DNA of 64,000 bases from contig NZ_QLTT01000001.1 of the NCBI RefSeq assembly GCF_003269295.1, positions 1,011,635-1,075,634 of the forward strand, given 5' to 3'. The stretch's first letter is position 1. Each line of letters begins with the position of its first letter. Position numbers and translations under genes: made by a program. Of this stretch, positions 33,738 to 43,319 are shown piece after piece. This DNA is from Lentzea atacamensis (lineage in GTDB: Bacteria; Actinomycetota; Actinomycetes; Mycobacteriales; Pseudonocardiaceae). The notes under the pieces were generated by a model that saw only the letters and a list, made by a program, of their open reading frames with translations, did not search any database and was not told where the DNA came from.

Positions 33738-34781
33738 TCACCGTTCGCGGTCCGCCACACGACGTTTCCGGTCGGCCTGTCCTGCAGAGGCGCGCCGGGC
33801 CCGCAGCGAGCCGGCGTGGGCCTTGACCGACGGATCGCGCCTGGTCCTGACGAGACTGGCCACCGTGACGGCCACGAGCACCACGGCGATCACCGCGAGG
33901 CTGAGCAGCGTGGGGATCTCGGGAACGCGGTCGTCGATGTCCTCGTGCGCCCACTGCAGGATCAGCTTGAGCCCGATGAAGGCGAGAATCAGCGACAGCC
34001 CGGTGGACAGGTACACGAGCCGGTCCAGCAGGCCCTGCACGAGGAAGAACAACGCGCGCAAACCCAGCAACGCGAAGGCGTTGGCGGCGAACACGACGTA
34101 GGGCTGCGCGGTGATGCCGAAGACCGCGGGGATGGAGTCGAGCGCGAACAGCAGGTCGATCGTGCCGATCGCCACCAGCACCAGGAACAGCGGCGTCACC
34201 ATGCGTTTGCCGCGTGTGCGGGTGGTCAGGTCACCCTCCACGTAGTCCTCGGTCACCGGCAGGACCCGGCGTGAGGTCTTCACCACGACGTTGTCCTCGA
34301 TGTCGGGATCTTCGTCGCGGTGCCGGAACAACTGCACGGCCGTGTAGATGAGCAGCAGGCCGAACAGCAGGAACACGAACGAGAACAGGGACAGCAGTGT
34401 CGCGCCGAGTGCGATGAAGATCGCGCGCATGATCAGCGCCAGCACGATGCCGAACGTGAGCACCTTGTGCTGGTGCTCGTCCGGCACCGCGAAGGTCGCC
34501 ATGATGATCACGAACACGAACAGGTTGTCGACCGAGAGGCTCTTCTCGACCAGGTAGCCCACGAAGTACTCGGTGCCGGGCCCGCTGCCGTAGTGCAGCG
34601 TGAACCACACCCCGAACCCGATGGCGACCAGCACGTAGAACACCGACCACGCGGCTGCCTCGCCGAATCCGACGTGATGGGGCCGCATGGCCGCGACCAC
34701 GAGGTCCACGGCGAGCAGCACCACCACGAAGGCCACGGTCAAGGCCCACACGAGCAGGCTGATGTCGAGTTCGGCGCTCAT
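33738..34781 (-). CDS. TerC family integral membrane protein
   Basis: The 347-residue protein has about eight membrane helices and the TerC signature regions EKSLSVDNLFVFVIIMATF and TIDLLFALDSIPAVFGIT. The family is linked to tellurite resistance and to manganese export at the time of protein secretion. A charged Arg-rich tail follows the last helix. ATG 34781 is used. It is followed by the CBS protein gene. Confidence 0.93.
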   Translation of the reverse strand: MSAELDISLLVWALTVAFVVVLLAVDLVVAAMRPHHVGFGEAAAWSVFYVLVAIGFGVWFTLHYGSGPGTEYFVGYLVEKSLSVDNLFVFVIIMATFAVPDEHQHKVLTFGIVLALIMRAIFIALGATLLSLFSFVFLLFGLLLIYTAVQLFRHRDEDPDIEDNVVVKTSRRVLPVTEDYVEGDLTTRTRGKRMVTPLFLVLVAIGTIDLLFALDSIPAVFGITAQPYVVFAANAFALLGLRALFFLVQGLLDRLVYLSTGLSLILAFIGLKLILQWAHEDIDDRVPEIPTLLSLAVIAVVLVAVTVASLVRTRRDPSVKAHAGSLRARRASAGQADRKRRVADRER

Positions 34782-34817
34782 GAGCGGAGGGGTACCCACT
34801 CACGTGGCATGAGGTGC

Positions 34818-36047
34818 TCAGGGCCTCGCGGCCATGGCGGCGGGCGGGGTGTTGGAGGCCGTGGAGCCGGTGTGGAACTGGGGCGTGACGAGGTAGACGA
34901 ACTCGAACGCCTCGTCGGCGGCCAGGGCCTCGGTGCGCACGCCCTCGCCGATGCGGACGCCGTGCTGGGTGAGCAGCACCTGGTGCACCGGGAAGACGTT
35001 CTGCCCGGTGACGGCGGGGTCCAGCACCTCGAGTCCCCAGGTGTCGCTGCCGACCACGGCCACCCGGCGGGAGGCGAGATAGCGGGCCTCACGCAGGTAG
35101 ATGCCCGGCTCGGTGGTGATGTACCGCCGGTTGTGCGGGTCCTGCGGGTCGTCGAACCCGGCACGGTTGAGCAGGTGGGTCCAGCCGGTGCGGAACAGCG
35201 CCACGTCACCCGGACCCGGCTCCCGCCGCACGCCCTGCCTGCGCAGGGCGTCGCGCATGTCGTCGAGGGTGATCCGGTAGTTGTCGCGCAGAACCCACTC
35301 GCCGTTCACCGGCGAGCGGAACAGGTCGGAGCGAGATCCCTGCGCCAGCTTGAGCCCCACGATGTCGTACAGGACACCGCGGGTGACGATGGGACCGAGG
35401 TGCTCGTTGCCGAGTTTCCTGAGTCCGCGCGGGGCGGCGATGTCCGGCCCGCGGTGGCCGTTGTAGTAGGTCTCGCCGACACCGACGTGGCCGAGGTTGT
35501 CCAGCTGCGTGGCGATCTGGTACGTCCCGCCGTGCGGGAACCGCTCTTCGTGGAACGAGATGGTGTTGGGCCCGAGCGGCGTGGGCGACTGCAGGATGCC
35601 GGACTCCGGATGCGTTCGCGGGTCGTAGTTCGCGGCCGGGACGAAGTCGCCCTTCGGCTGGTAGCCAAAGACCGTGAGGCGCTGCCGGAGCACCCGCGGC
35701 GGCTCGCCCGCGAACGCCGGGAAGTTGTCCTGCATGAGCTCGCCCAGGTTGTACGTCCGCACCGGGCCGCGCCCTTCGAGCAACCGCAACGCCTGGCGGG
35801 TCCGCTCCCCGGTCACCTCGTTCCAGGTGCCGCGCTGGTCGTCCCTGCCGTAACGGCGAGCCGTCCGTTCCGCCCACCCGGCGACCTCGTCCGGGGTGAA
35901 CATGCGGTCGGTGAACTCCTCGGCGGCGGCTGCGGACGAGGTGCCGATGCCCGCCGACACCGCGGCGGTCACCGCCGCCGCTTTCGCCGTCAGACCCAGA
36001 ACTTCCCGTCGGCTGTGGAGGTGGGCGCGCATGAAGTCGGGACGCAT
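34818..36047 (-). CDS. Tat-exported cyclase-family protein
   Basis: From ATG 36047 the protein has 409 residues. SRREVLGLTAKAAAV near the start is a Tat signal. The body matches the cyclase (kynurenine-formamidase-like) superfamily, with the metal-site style segments QLDNLGHVGVGETYYNGH and PGDVALFRTGWTHLL. Such enzymes are metal-dependent hydrolases of amides or lactones; the substrate here is unknown. ATG 36032 is another possible start. It ends next to the terC gene, same strand. Confidence 0.85.
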   Translation of the reverse strand: MRPDFMRAHLHSRREVLGLTAKAAAVTAAVSAGIGTSSAAAAEEFTDRMFTPDEVAGWAERTARRYGRDDQRGTWNEVTGERTRQALRLLEGRGPVRTYNLGELMQDNFPAFAGEPPRVLRQRLTVFGYQPKGDFVPAANYDPRTHPESGILQSPTPLGPNTISFHEERFPHGGTYQIATQLDNLGHVGVGETYYNGHRGPDIAAPRGLRKLGNEHLGPIVTRGVLYDIVGLKLAQGSRSDLFRSPVNGEWVLRDNYRITLDDMRDALRRQGVRREPGPGDVALFRTGWTHLLNRAGFDDPQDPHNRRYITTEPGIYLREARYLASRRVAVVGSDTWGLEVLDPAVTGQNVFPVHQVLLTQHGVRIGEGVRTEALAADEAFEFVYLVTPQFHTGSTASNTPPAAMAARP

Positions 36048-36085
36048 GACCCACCACCCTGGTGGCACGCCGGGTCGTCCGGCAA

Positions 36086-36710
36086 TCACCCAGCCGATCG
36101 ACTTGAGTCCAGGAGAGCGGCCATCCGCTGCTCCAGGTGGGGCCGGATCTCCTCGCCGGTGAAGATCCACGGCGAACGGGACTCGATCCCGGCCACGACC
36201 ATTTCTCCCACGGCGTCGACACCGGGACCGCTGCGGAGGAACGCCTCGACGGCCGGCACGAGGTCATCGCGCAACGCCACCCCGGCTCCCCCGTCCGACA
36301 ACCGGGTGTTCGTCACGATGTCCGTGTCGCGACGGGGCCGGGGCACAGCACGCTGACGTCGACGCCGTGCCGGGCCACGGCCAGGCGCAGTGACTCCGAC
36401 AGGCCGACCACCGCGAACTTGGCGGTCACGTACAGCACGTTCGGGTCGGGCACGAGCCCGGCACCGGACGCGGTGTTGACGACGTGGCCCGCGCCGCGCT
36501 CGATCATGCGCGGCAGGAACGTCTGGATCCCGTTGACGACACCGGTCAGGTTGACGGCGAGGGCCAGGTCCCACTTGTCGTAGCTCAGTTCCGCCGCGGT
36601 CGAGAACGGCACGATGCCCGCGTTGTTGAACAGCAGGTCGACGTGACCCAGCGCCGACTCGGCCTCGTCCGCGACCGCGGCGAACGCGGCACGGTCCCGC
36701 ACATCCAGCC
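36086..36710 (-). pseudogene. short-chain dehydrogenase, truncated and frameshifted
   Basis: The frame starting near 36702 encodes VDLLFNNAGIVPFSTAAELS, GHVVNTASGAG and the YVTAKFAV active site of an SDR, but the N-terminal Rossmann TGxxxGIG part is gone. Near 36320 the frame breaks after LCPGPVAT, and DIVTNTRLSDGGAG continues in another frame to a stop at 36086. The upstream edge joins directly to a histidine-kinase fragment on the other strand. A dead gene. Confidence 0.82.
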
Positions 36711-37300
36711 GTGCGGGCCGAGCTGGAGATCGCGCTGTCGCATCCGCACCTGGCGGACTGGCCCACCGTCGTGAAGGCGGCGCTGGAGGACACCGAACGG
36801 TTGCAGGAGCTGACCACGGACCTGTTGCTGCTGGCCAGGCTGGACGCCGACGCGCTGGACAAGCAGGACACCGTCGACCTCACCGCCGTCGTGCAACGGG
36901 AGGTCTCCCGGCGAGCGATGGTCACCCTGGAAGCCGACGACAACGTGCTCGTTCCCGGGCGGCGCGCCCAGCTGTCCCGGCTGCTCGGCAACCTGCTGGA
37001 CAACGCCGAACGCCACGCGGGCACCGAGGTGATGGTGCGGCTGCGCGGCGGGTCCTCCGCGACGCTCGAGGTCATCGACGACGGTCCCGGAATCCCCGAA
37101 GCGGACCGGGAACGCGTCTTCGACCGCTTCACCCGGCTCGACGAGGCCCGCACCCGTGCGGCGGGCGGCGCCGGCCTCGGGCTCGCGATCGCCCGGCGCA
37201 TCGCCACCAGGCACCACGGCACGCTCGAGGCCACCGACGCCGAGGGGTTTCGCGGAATCCGTTTCCTGGCAACGATTCCGACCGGCATCCCGCAACCGAG
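36711..37300 (+). pseudogene. C-terminal half of a sensor histidine kinase
   Basis: The frame opens at GTG 36711 with RAELEIALSHPHLADWPTVV, the segment that normally follows the phosphorylated-His box, and continues through a complete HATPase domain (LGNLLDNAERHAG; IDDGPGIPEADRERVFDRF; GGAGLGLAIARRIA). The membrane helices, HAMP domain and His box are missing. The true end is uncertain, since the frame runs on to 37505 in lower-quality sequence. It probably lost its 5' half in the same deletion that removed the start of the divergent SDR gene. Confidence 0.82.
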
Positions 37301-37449
37301 GAAAGCCACCGTCGTGGCGCAGCAACGCGTGCGACGACGTGTGGCAGTTCCTCAACGGCTCGATCATCCCGACACGCGGCCACATCCCCGAACCACGCCC
37401 GGCTCCCGAGCCGGAACTGGACTGGGATCTCATCTTCGGTCGCCGGCGT

Positions 37450-38781
37450 TCAGGATCCCCGTCGCCAGCGCTGGTTGGCGCTACCCGTGCACTGCCACTG
37501 GATGAGCATCGCCCCGCTGGCGGTGCTGCCACTCGCGACGTCCAGGCACTTGCCGCTCGCCCGGTTCACCAGGGACACCGTCGTGCTGTCCGCCTGTCGC
37601 ACCGTCCACTGCTGGTTCGTGCCGCCGTGACACTGCCACTGGACCACGTCCGCGCCGTCGGCGACCGAGCCGCCGGACACGTCCAGGCAGGACCCGCTCG
37701 CCCGGTTGATCACCTCGACGTACCCGCCCGCCCTGGTGCGGGTCTGCCACTGCTGGGACTGCGCGTCCGACGGCGTCGCCTGCCGGACCGCGGTGCCGGA
37801 CGTGTCCAGCCGCAGATCACTGTGCTGGGCGGTGAACGTGCCGAACGGGCCCACACCACCCGCGGTCTGCGTCACCGTCCGGATCGTGCCGTCGGCGTTG
37901 TGGTGCAACCGGTCCATGACGACCGAACGCTTGTACTCGCCGCCTCCAGGACGGGCGTTCTTGTGGTAGACCACGTACCACTCGCCCTGGTACTGGACGA
38001 TCGAGTGGTGGTTGGTGCTGACGTTGACGTAGTCGAGGACCACACCGCGATAGGTGAACGGCCCCATCGGCGACGACGCGGTGGCGTAGTGGATCTGGCC
38101 GGGCCAGCCGGTCGAGTACGAGAAGTAGTACGTGTCACCGACCTTGTGCAGGTACGGCGCCTCACCGTACTGCGTCGCACCGTTCACGGTGAGGTCGGTG
38201 ATGGGACCGGACACGGACGTCATGTCCGCGCCGAGCCGGACGACCTTCGGCTTGCGGGTCCCGAAGTACAGGTACGACTGTCCGTCGCTGTCGGTGAAGA
38301 CCATCGGGTCGATGGGCTCGTCACCGACGTTGGTGTCCCGAGCCTTGTCCACCAACGGGTTTCCCCGTGCGTCGGTGAACGGCCCGGTCGGCGAGGCCGA
38401 GGTCGCGACGCCGATCTTGGTCCGGTCGACGGGCAGGTACAGGTGGTACCGGCCGTCGCGCTCCACCGCCCCTGGCGCCCAGGCGTACTGGCTCGCCCAG
38501 CTGAAGCCCTTGATGCTGAACACGTCGCCGTGATCGGACCAGTCCACGAGATTCGACGAGGAGTACGACCGCCAGCTCTTCGAGTCCCAGTACGTGCCGC
38601 TGTTGGTCTCGTCATCGGTGAGGTAGAGGTACATCCGGCCGTTGAACACGTGCGCGGACGGATCGGCGACGAACCGATCGGCGATCACCGGATTCGCGGC
38701 GCCGGCCTGCTGAACCCCGGTCACCACCGACGCGACGACCAGCGCTGTGACGGCGAGAGCTCGCGCCTTTCCACGCCTCAT
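37450..38781 (-). CDS. secreted GH43 glycosidase with ricin-type lectin domain
   Basis: The 443-residue protein has a signal peptide (1-28, ending AGAA), a GH43 five-blade propeller domain (residues 30-310; FVADPSAHVFNGRMYLYLTDD, DEPIDPMVFTDSDGQSYL, YGEAPYLHKVGDTYYFSYS) with the expected Asp, Asp and Glu positions, and a C-terminal ricin B/CBM13 domain with repeated sugar-binding pattern (GSCLDVSGGSVADGADVVQW; GKCLDVASGSTASGAMLIQW). GH43 members cleave arabinofuranosides or xylosides. A perfect operator palindrome lies upstream at 38863-38878. Confidence 0.92.
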   Translation of the reverse strand: MRRGKARALAVTALVVASVVTGVQQAGAANPVIADRFVADPSAHVFNGRMYLYLTDDETNSGTYWDSKSWRSYSSSNLVDWSDHGDVFSIKGFSWASQYAWAPGAVERDGRYHLYLPVDRTKIGVATSASPTGPFTDARGNPLVDKARDTNVGDEPIDPMVFTDSDGQSYLYFGTRKPKVVRLGADMTSVSGPITDLTVNGATQYGEAPYLHKVGDTYYFSYSTGWPGQIHYATASSPMGPFTYRGVVLDYVNVSTNHHSIVQYQGEWYVVYHKNARPGGGEYKRSVVMDRLHHNADGTIRTVTQTAGGVGPFGTFTAQHSDLRLDTSGTAVRQATPSDAQSQQWQTRTRAGGYVEVINRASGSCLDVSGGSVADGADVVQWQCHGGTNQQWTVRQADSTTVSLVNRASGKCLDVASGSTASGAMLIQWQCTGSANQRWRRGS

Positions 38782-38862
38782 GCGCTCTCCCCCGCCCGAA
38801 CTCCGAGCGCCTGCGAAACCGTTCCCATGAGGGTGATCACCAATCCCCTGGCCGAACGCGGA

Positions 38863-38878
38863 CTGTTAGCGCTAACAG
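38863..38878. promoter_or_regulatory. LacI-type operator palindrome
   Basis: CTGTTAGCGCTAACAG is a perfect 16-bp palindrome of the GTTAGCGCTAAC type bound by actinomycete LacI-family regulators of glycan-degradation genes. It is 82 bases before the GH43-ricin gene start, so it should control that gene. Confidence 0.75.
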
Positions 38879-38929
38879 CTATACCCTCCCGCGAGCCGGA
38901 TGCACACCCTCCTGATGTCTGTCTTTTGT

Positions 38930-39117
38930 TCACCGGTCGGTGGTCCAGCAGGAGGTCCACCGCACCCCGGCCGCGATCTCGGCGTCGAAGAATTCCTCGC
39001 CCTCGCACGCGATGACGCAATCCGCGAGGATGCGCAACCCCTGCGCCTGACGATGGCCGACTTGTTTCTCGTGATAGGCGAGAGCATCGAGAACCTCGAC
39101 CGCTTCCAAATCTCTCT
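38930..39117 (-). pseudogene. fragment similar to DUF222 (13E12 repeat) proteins
   Basis: On the minus strand a frame after a TAG near 39115 encodes LEAVEVLDALAYHEKQVGHR, LRILADCVIACEGEEFF and DAEIAAGVRWTS before a TGA at 38930. The EIAAGVRWTS-type segment resembles DUF222 proteins that often carry a C-terminal HNH nuclease. No start and no remainder are present. A small dead remnant upstream of the GH43 gene. Confidence 0.45.
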
Positions 39118-39144
39118 AGATGTCACCTACGAAACGACCAGACC

Positions 39145-39795
39145 TCACCCACCGGGCGTGACAATCCCCTGCTCGTAGGCGAACACCACCGCATGAGTCC
39201 GATCCCGCAGCCCAAGCTTCGCCAACACCCGCGAAACATGCGTCTTAACGGTGGTCTCCCCCAAAAACAGCGCAGAAGCGATCTCCGCGTTAGAAGCCCC
39301 CTTGGCCAACTCCACCAACACCTCGAACTCGCGATCGGTCAACGAGGGCGGCCGAGTCCGCTCCTGCTTCGACACAGCGCTGAACCGCGCGATCACCCGC
39401 CGAGTCACCTCAGGCGACAGGAGCGCGTCACCACGAGCCACCACCCGCACGGACTCGACCAGATCCTCCGGCGAGGCGTTCTTCAGCAGGAACCCGCTGG
39501 CCCCGGCCTGCAACGCCTCGAACAGGTAGTCCTCGCGATCGAACGTCGTCAGGATGACCACACGGGTGCCACGACCGGCGGACAGGATCTGGCGCGTGGC
39601 CTCGAGCCCGTCCATGCGCGGCATCTGGACGTCCATCAGCACGACGTCCGGCCGCAGGCGCGAGACCAGGTCCACGGCTTCGGCGCCGTCACCCGCCTCG
39701 CCCACGACCTCGATGCCCGGCTCGGTGCCGAGGATGACGCGGAAGCCGGCGCGGACCAGGTCCTGGTCATCGGCCAGCACGACTCGCAGACTCAC
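39145..39795 (-). CDS. LuxR/NarL-type response regulator
   Basis: The 216-residue protein has a receiver domain (LADDQDLVRAGFRVIL; phosphoacceptor Asp in DVVLMDVQMPRMDG; VILTTFDREDYLFEALQAGA) and a C-terminal LuxR helix-turn-helix (LTDREFEVLVELAKGASNAE; GETTVKTHVSRVLAKLGL). GTG 39795 overlaps the stop of the cognate kinase gene. Its targets are not evident from the window. Confidence 0.95.
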   Translation of the reverse strand: MSLRVVLADDQDLVRAGFRVILGTEPGIEVVGEAGDGAEAVDLVSRLRPDVVLMDVQMPRMDGLEATRQILSAGRGTRVVILTTFDREDYLFEALQAGASGFLLKNASPEDLVESVRVVARGDALLSPEVTRRVIARFSAVSKQERTRPPSLTDREFEVLVELAKGASNAEIASALFLGETTVKTHVSRVLAKLGLRDRTHAVVFAYEQGIVTPGG

Positions 39796-41054
39796 ACCTT
39801 CTCCTCAACGGCAGTGGGCAGTGATGCGCGCACGAGATAGCCAGCGTCACGCCGGGGTCCCGCCTCCAGCGAGCCGCCGTGCACCGCCAGGCGTTCGCGC
39901 ATCCCGACCAGCCCGAAACCTGAGCCCACGGCGGCTGATCGGCCTCGGCCGTCGTCGGCGATCTCCAACTCCAGAGCGCTGTCGAGAAACCGCATCCGCA
40001 CGTCGACGTGTTGTGCGTCCGCGTGCTTCACGACGTTCGTCAGCGCCTCCTGCACCACCCGGTACGCGGACAGCGCCACCGCGGACGACACCTCGCGGGG
40101 CGAGCCGTAGACGCTGTGCGAGACCTCCAGGCCGGCGGCGCGGGCGTTGTCGAACAGTTCGGGCAGGTCGTCGAGACCCGGTGCGGCGCGCAGGTCCGGC
40201 TCGGCGTCCGCGCGCAGCACGCCCAGCAGGCCACGCAACTCGTTGATCGCGGTCCGGGCGGTTTGCTCGACGGTCTGCAGGGCGTCGCGGGCCATCGCGG
40301 GGTCGGAGTCGAGGACTCGGCGGGCCGCACCGGCCTGGATGCCCATGACGGACACGTGGTGCGCCACCACGTCGTGCAGGTCGCGCGCGATTCGCATGCG
40401 TTCTGCGGCAATGGCTCCGCGGGTGTTCTGCTCCTGCGAACGGCGGAGCTCCTCGGCCTGGAACGACAGCTGCGCCTGGCGCCGGGCCGCTGTCCACGCC
40501 ATCTCGCCCAGGATGTAGGCGAGGACGAAGAAGAATATGTTGAATTCCAGTCCGTAAAGGACGGAGGCGAGCACCGGGTCCATCGGGCCCGCGGCGTCCT
40601 TGAAGTCCGCCGGCGGACCGAGCAGGGCACGCACCAGGCTGAAGCCCAGCCACAGGAACATCGCGACGATGACGCCGAGGCGTGACCAGCGCGCGAGGAG
40701 GCGGTTCCGCTCCCACGCGCCAACGGTGTAGATCGTCAGGAACAGGATCGCGGACGGCACCAGGTTGTCGGCGACCTTCTGCGACTGCGCGACGATGAAC
40801 AACGCGGACACCACGAGCATGACGGCCACCGGGTAGCGGCGGCGCACCACGAGCGGCAGCGACAGAGCCGCCATCCACGGAACCTGCACGTGCAGCCCGG
40901 GAGCCCCCTTGAACACGAAGGCGCCCATGCTGTTGACGAGCACGACGAACTCGACGGCGCACAGCATCACCAGCACGGCGGTGCCGATGTCACGACGACG
41001 CTGGGCAGGAGTGGGACCGGGCCGCCGCCACTCGTTCCACAAGGGCTCTTCCAC
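39792..41054 (-). CDS. NarL-family sensor histidine kinase
   Basis: The 420-residue protein has about five membrane helices in the first 185 residues. A HisKA_3 dimerisation domain follows (MRIARDLHDVVAHHVSVMGI; the His in DLHD is phosphorylated), then a HATPase domain (VVQEALTNVVKHADAQHVDV; GSGFGLVGMRERLA). GTG 41054 is chosen as start. It forms an operon with the response regulator through a GTGA overlap. The ligand is unknown, probably a membrane or envelope signal. Confidence 0.93.
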   Translation of the reverse strand: MEEPLWNEWRRPGPTPAQRRRDIGTAVLVMLCAVEFVVLVNSMGAFVFKGAPGLHVQVPWMAALSLPLVVRRRYPVAVMLVVSALFIVAQSQKVADNLVPSAILFLTIYTVGAWERNRLLARWSRLGVIVAMFLWLGFSLVRALLGPPADFKDAAGPMDPVLASVLYGLEFNIFFFVLAYILGEMAWTAARRQAQLSFQAEELRRSQEQNTRGAIAAERMRIARDLHDVVAHHVSVMGIQAGAARRVLDSDPAMARDALQTVEQTARTAINELRGLLGVLRADAEPDLRAAPGLDDLPELFDNARAAGLEVSHSVYGSPREVSSAVALSAYRVVQEALTNVVKHADAQHVDVRMRFLDSALELEIADDGRGRSAAVGSGFGLVGMRERLAVHGGSLEAGPRRDAGYLVRASLPTAVEEKV

Positions 41055-41196
41055 CCGATCACGGTACCCGGCAGGCCTTTTCCATAGGTAACCGAAGCGC
41101 CGCGGGGTGTTTCCGGACACAAAGTTGGACGACTCGGGACCAGCTACTCAATACTTCGAGTTACCCGTGAGTAACCCCCCTGCGACAAGGCCCCGA

Positions 41197-42432
41197 ATGT
41201 CTATTCGTCACTTATCGTTATCCGCCGCCCTGCTGCTCGGCACGCTCACCGCGTGCGGATCCGATTACCGGACGACCGAGCCTGTCCGCACTGGTCCCGG
41301 CGTCTCCGCGGACTCCATCTCGCTCGGCGTGCTCACGGACATGACGGGCCCGTTCAAAGGGTCGTCGGTTTTCCGAATTCGCGGGTATGAACTCTATCTG
41401 GAGCAGCTCAACAAACGCGGCGGTGTGTGCGGGCGACGCGTCGAGCTGAAGCAGAAGGACCACGCCTACGACGTGGAGAAGGCATTGGACGGCTATTTCG
41501 AGCTCGAACCGCAGGTGCTCGGATTCATCGACGTGCTGGGCCAGCCGATGACCGCGGCCATCGAGCCCGACCTGATGCAGACGCGGGCGCTCACCGTGCC
41601 CGGTTCGTGGGCCGCCGACCTGCTCGGCAATCCCCACATGATGATCGTCGGCACCACGTACGACCTCGACATCATCAACGGCCTCGACCACTACAAGCGC
41701 AAGAGCGTGCTCAACGCCGGCGACACCATCGGCCACATCCACCTGCGCGGCAGCTTCGGCGACAACGCGCTGGAGGGCAGCCGGTTCGCCGCGGGGAACT
41801 GGGGCATGAAGATCGTCGAACAGGCGGTCACCGAGACCACGGCGAACTTCACCGAGCAGATCAGCGCGCTCAAAGCCGCCAACGCCAAGGTGCTCGTCCT
41901 CAGCCTGACCCCACCGCAGACCGCCGCGGCCGTCGGCATCGCCGCCCAGCTCGGCTGGACCGCGCCGATCCTCGTCAACGCCGTCGGCTACGACCCGGCG
42001 ATCATGCAGTCACCGGTCGCGCCGGTGTTCGCCAAGCAGGTGCTGATCCCGTCGCCGGTCGCTCCCTGGAACGGCAACGCCGAGGGCATGAACGAGCTCC
42101 GCGACGGCTACCAGGCGCGCTGGCCCGGCGAGCCGGGCACGCTCAACACCGTGCACGGCTACACGGTCGCGATGGCGTTCGTCTCCGTGCTGGAGAAGGC
42201 GTGCGGCAAGAAGGACCTGACGCGTGACGGCGTGCTGCGGGCGTTCCACGACACCAACGGCTTGAGCACCAAGGGCCTCACGGGCCAGCTGAAGTTCTCG
42301 TTGGTGGGACGGCCTTCCAGCACCCAGTCGTACATGACGCGACCGGACGCGGCGGTGCCCGGCACGCTCAAGGTGGTCGAGGACCTCTACGAGTCCGAGC
42401 TGGTGAAGCTCAAGGGAACCCGCGCTCGTTGA
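41197..42432 (+). CDS. branched-chain-amino-acid-type ABC solute-binding lipoprotein
   Basis: The 411-residue protein has a lipobox (LGTLTACGS) and the type I periplasmic-binding fold of the LivK family (ISLGVLTDMTGPFKGSS; YELYLEQLNKRGGVCGRRVE; FTEQISALKAANAKVLVLSL). No permease or ATPase genes are adjacent, so it is an orphan binding protein or sensor input. It is divergent from the two-component system, and ligand sensing for the neighbouring kinase is possible but unproven. Confidence 0.9.
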   Translation: MSIRHLSLSAALLLGTLTACGSDYRTTEPVRTGPGVSADSISLGVLTDMTGPFKGSSVFRIRGYELYLEQLNKRGGVCGRRVELKQKDHAYDVEKALDGYFELEPQVLGFIDVLGQPMTAAIEPDLMQTRALTVPGSWAADLLGNPHMMIVGTTYDLDIINGLDHYKRKSVLNAGDTIGHIHLRGSFGDNALEGSRFAAGNWGMKIVEQAVTETTANFTEQISALKAANAKVLVLSLTPPQTAAAVGIAAQLGWTAPILVNAVGYDPAIMQSPVAPVFAKQVLIPSPVAPWNGNAEGMNELRDGYQARWPGEPGTLNTVHGYTVAMAFVSVLEKACGKKDLTRDGVLRAFHDTNGLSTKGLTGQLKFSLVGRPSSTQSYMTRPDAAVPGTLKVVEDLYESELVKLKGTRAR

Positions 42433-42566
42433 TCCGGTGCCGCGACCGGCAGCCTTTGCCCCGTGTTCGGCGGTCAGACGGGTGTACCGCGGTGCCGCGA
42501 GGCGCCCTGCTGAGCGTCGAAGGCGCGGTGAAGGTCGCCGGTCGCGGCACTAGCTAGAGTCGATGA

Positions 42567-43319
42567 ATGGGACTCAGCTTGACCGTGCTCGGATGCGCCA
42601 CTCCGTACCCGGCCGTGGACAACCCCTGTTCCGGCTACCTGGTGTCGCACCAAGGCACTCGCGTGTGGATGGACGCCGGAACCGGCACGCTAGGCCCGCT
42701 CCAGCTCCACACGCGACTCGAGGACCTCGACGCGATCTGGATCTCGCACCTGCACGCCGACCACAGCGCGGACCTGCTCACCGCCTACTACGCGCTGCTG
42801 TTCGCGGACGTCGAACGCGATCCGGTCCCGCTGTTCGGCCCGCCCGGCATCGCCGACCGGCTCGCCGCGTTCCTCACCAACGGCCCGCAGCGCAGCCCGG
42901 TCGAGTCCGCGTTCGAGATCACCGAGCTGCACGACGACCACCAGGCCACGGTCGGGACGCTGCGGCTCACCACCAAAGCGGTCCACCACGGCATCCCGGC
43001 GTTCGGCGTGCGCATCGAAGCGGACGACGCCTCCCTCACGTACTCCGGCGACACCGCGCCGTGCCAGAGCCTCGTCGAACTGGCACGGGACACCGACGTG
43101 CTGCTGTGCGAGGCCGAAAGCGCGGAGAGGACGCCGGACATGGCCCATCACACGCCGGAAGACGCGGGCGACACCGCGACCGGCGCGAACGCGGGCAGGT
43201 TGATCGTGACGCACGTGGGCCGCTTCCTGACGGCGCAGGAAGCGGTCGCACGCGCCTCGTCCCGTTACCGCGGCCCCGTCGAGTACGCGGCACCGGGAAC
43301 CACGTTCAGTACACCTTGA
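42567..43319 (+). CDS. MBL-fold metallo-hydrolase
   Basis: The 250-residue protein has the metallo-beta-lactamase zinc motif SHLHADHSADL and later metal positions in TTKAVHHGIPAFG, YSGDTAPC and IVTHVGRFL. The overall layout resembles RNase Z/arylsulfatase-like hydrolases of actinomycetes. It could be a phosphodiesterase or lactonase; no substrate evidence is present. Its end overlaps the convergent glycosidase gene by 14 bases. Confidence 0.92.
   Translation: MGLSLTVLGCATPYPAVDNPCSGYLVSHQGTRVWMDAGTGTLGPLQLHTRLEDLDAIWISHLHADHSADLLTAYYALLFADVERDPVPLFGPPGIADRLAAFLTNGPQRSPVESAFEITELHDDHQATVGTLRLTTKAVHHGIPAFGVRIEADDASLTYSGDTAPCQSLVELARDTDVLLCEAESAERTPDMAHHTPEDAGDTATGANAGRLIVTHVGRFLTAQEAVARASSRYRGPVEYAAPGTTFSTP

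Noticed and set aside
37300-37505. Extension of the histidine-kinase fragment to 37505
   Set aside because: Sequence after the HATPase end is Arg/Pro/His rich without kinase similarity; it reads into the 3' end of the GH43 gene.
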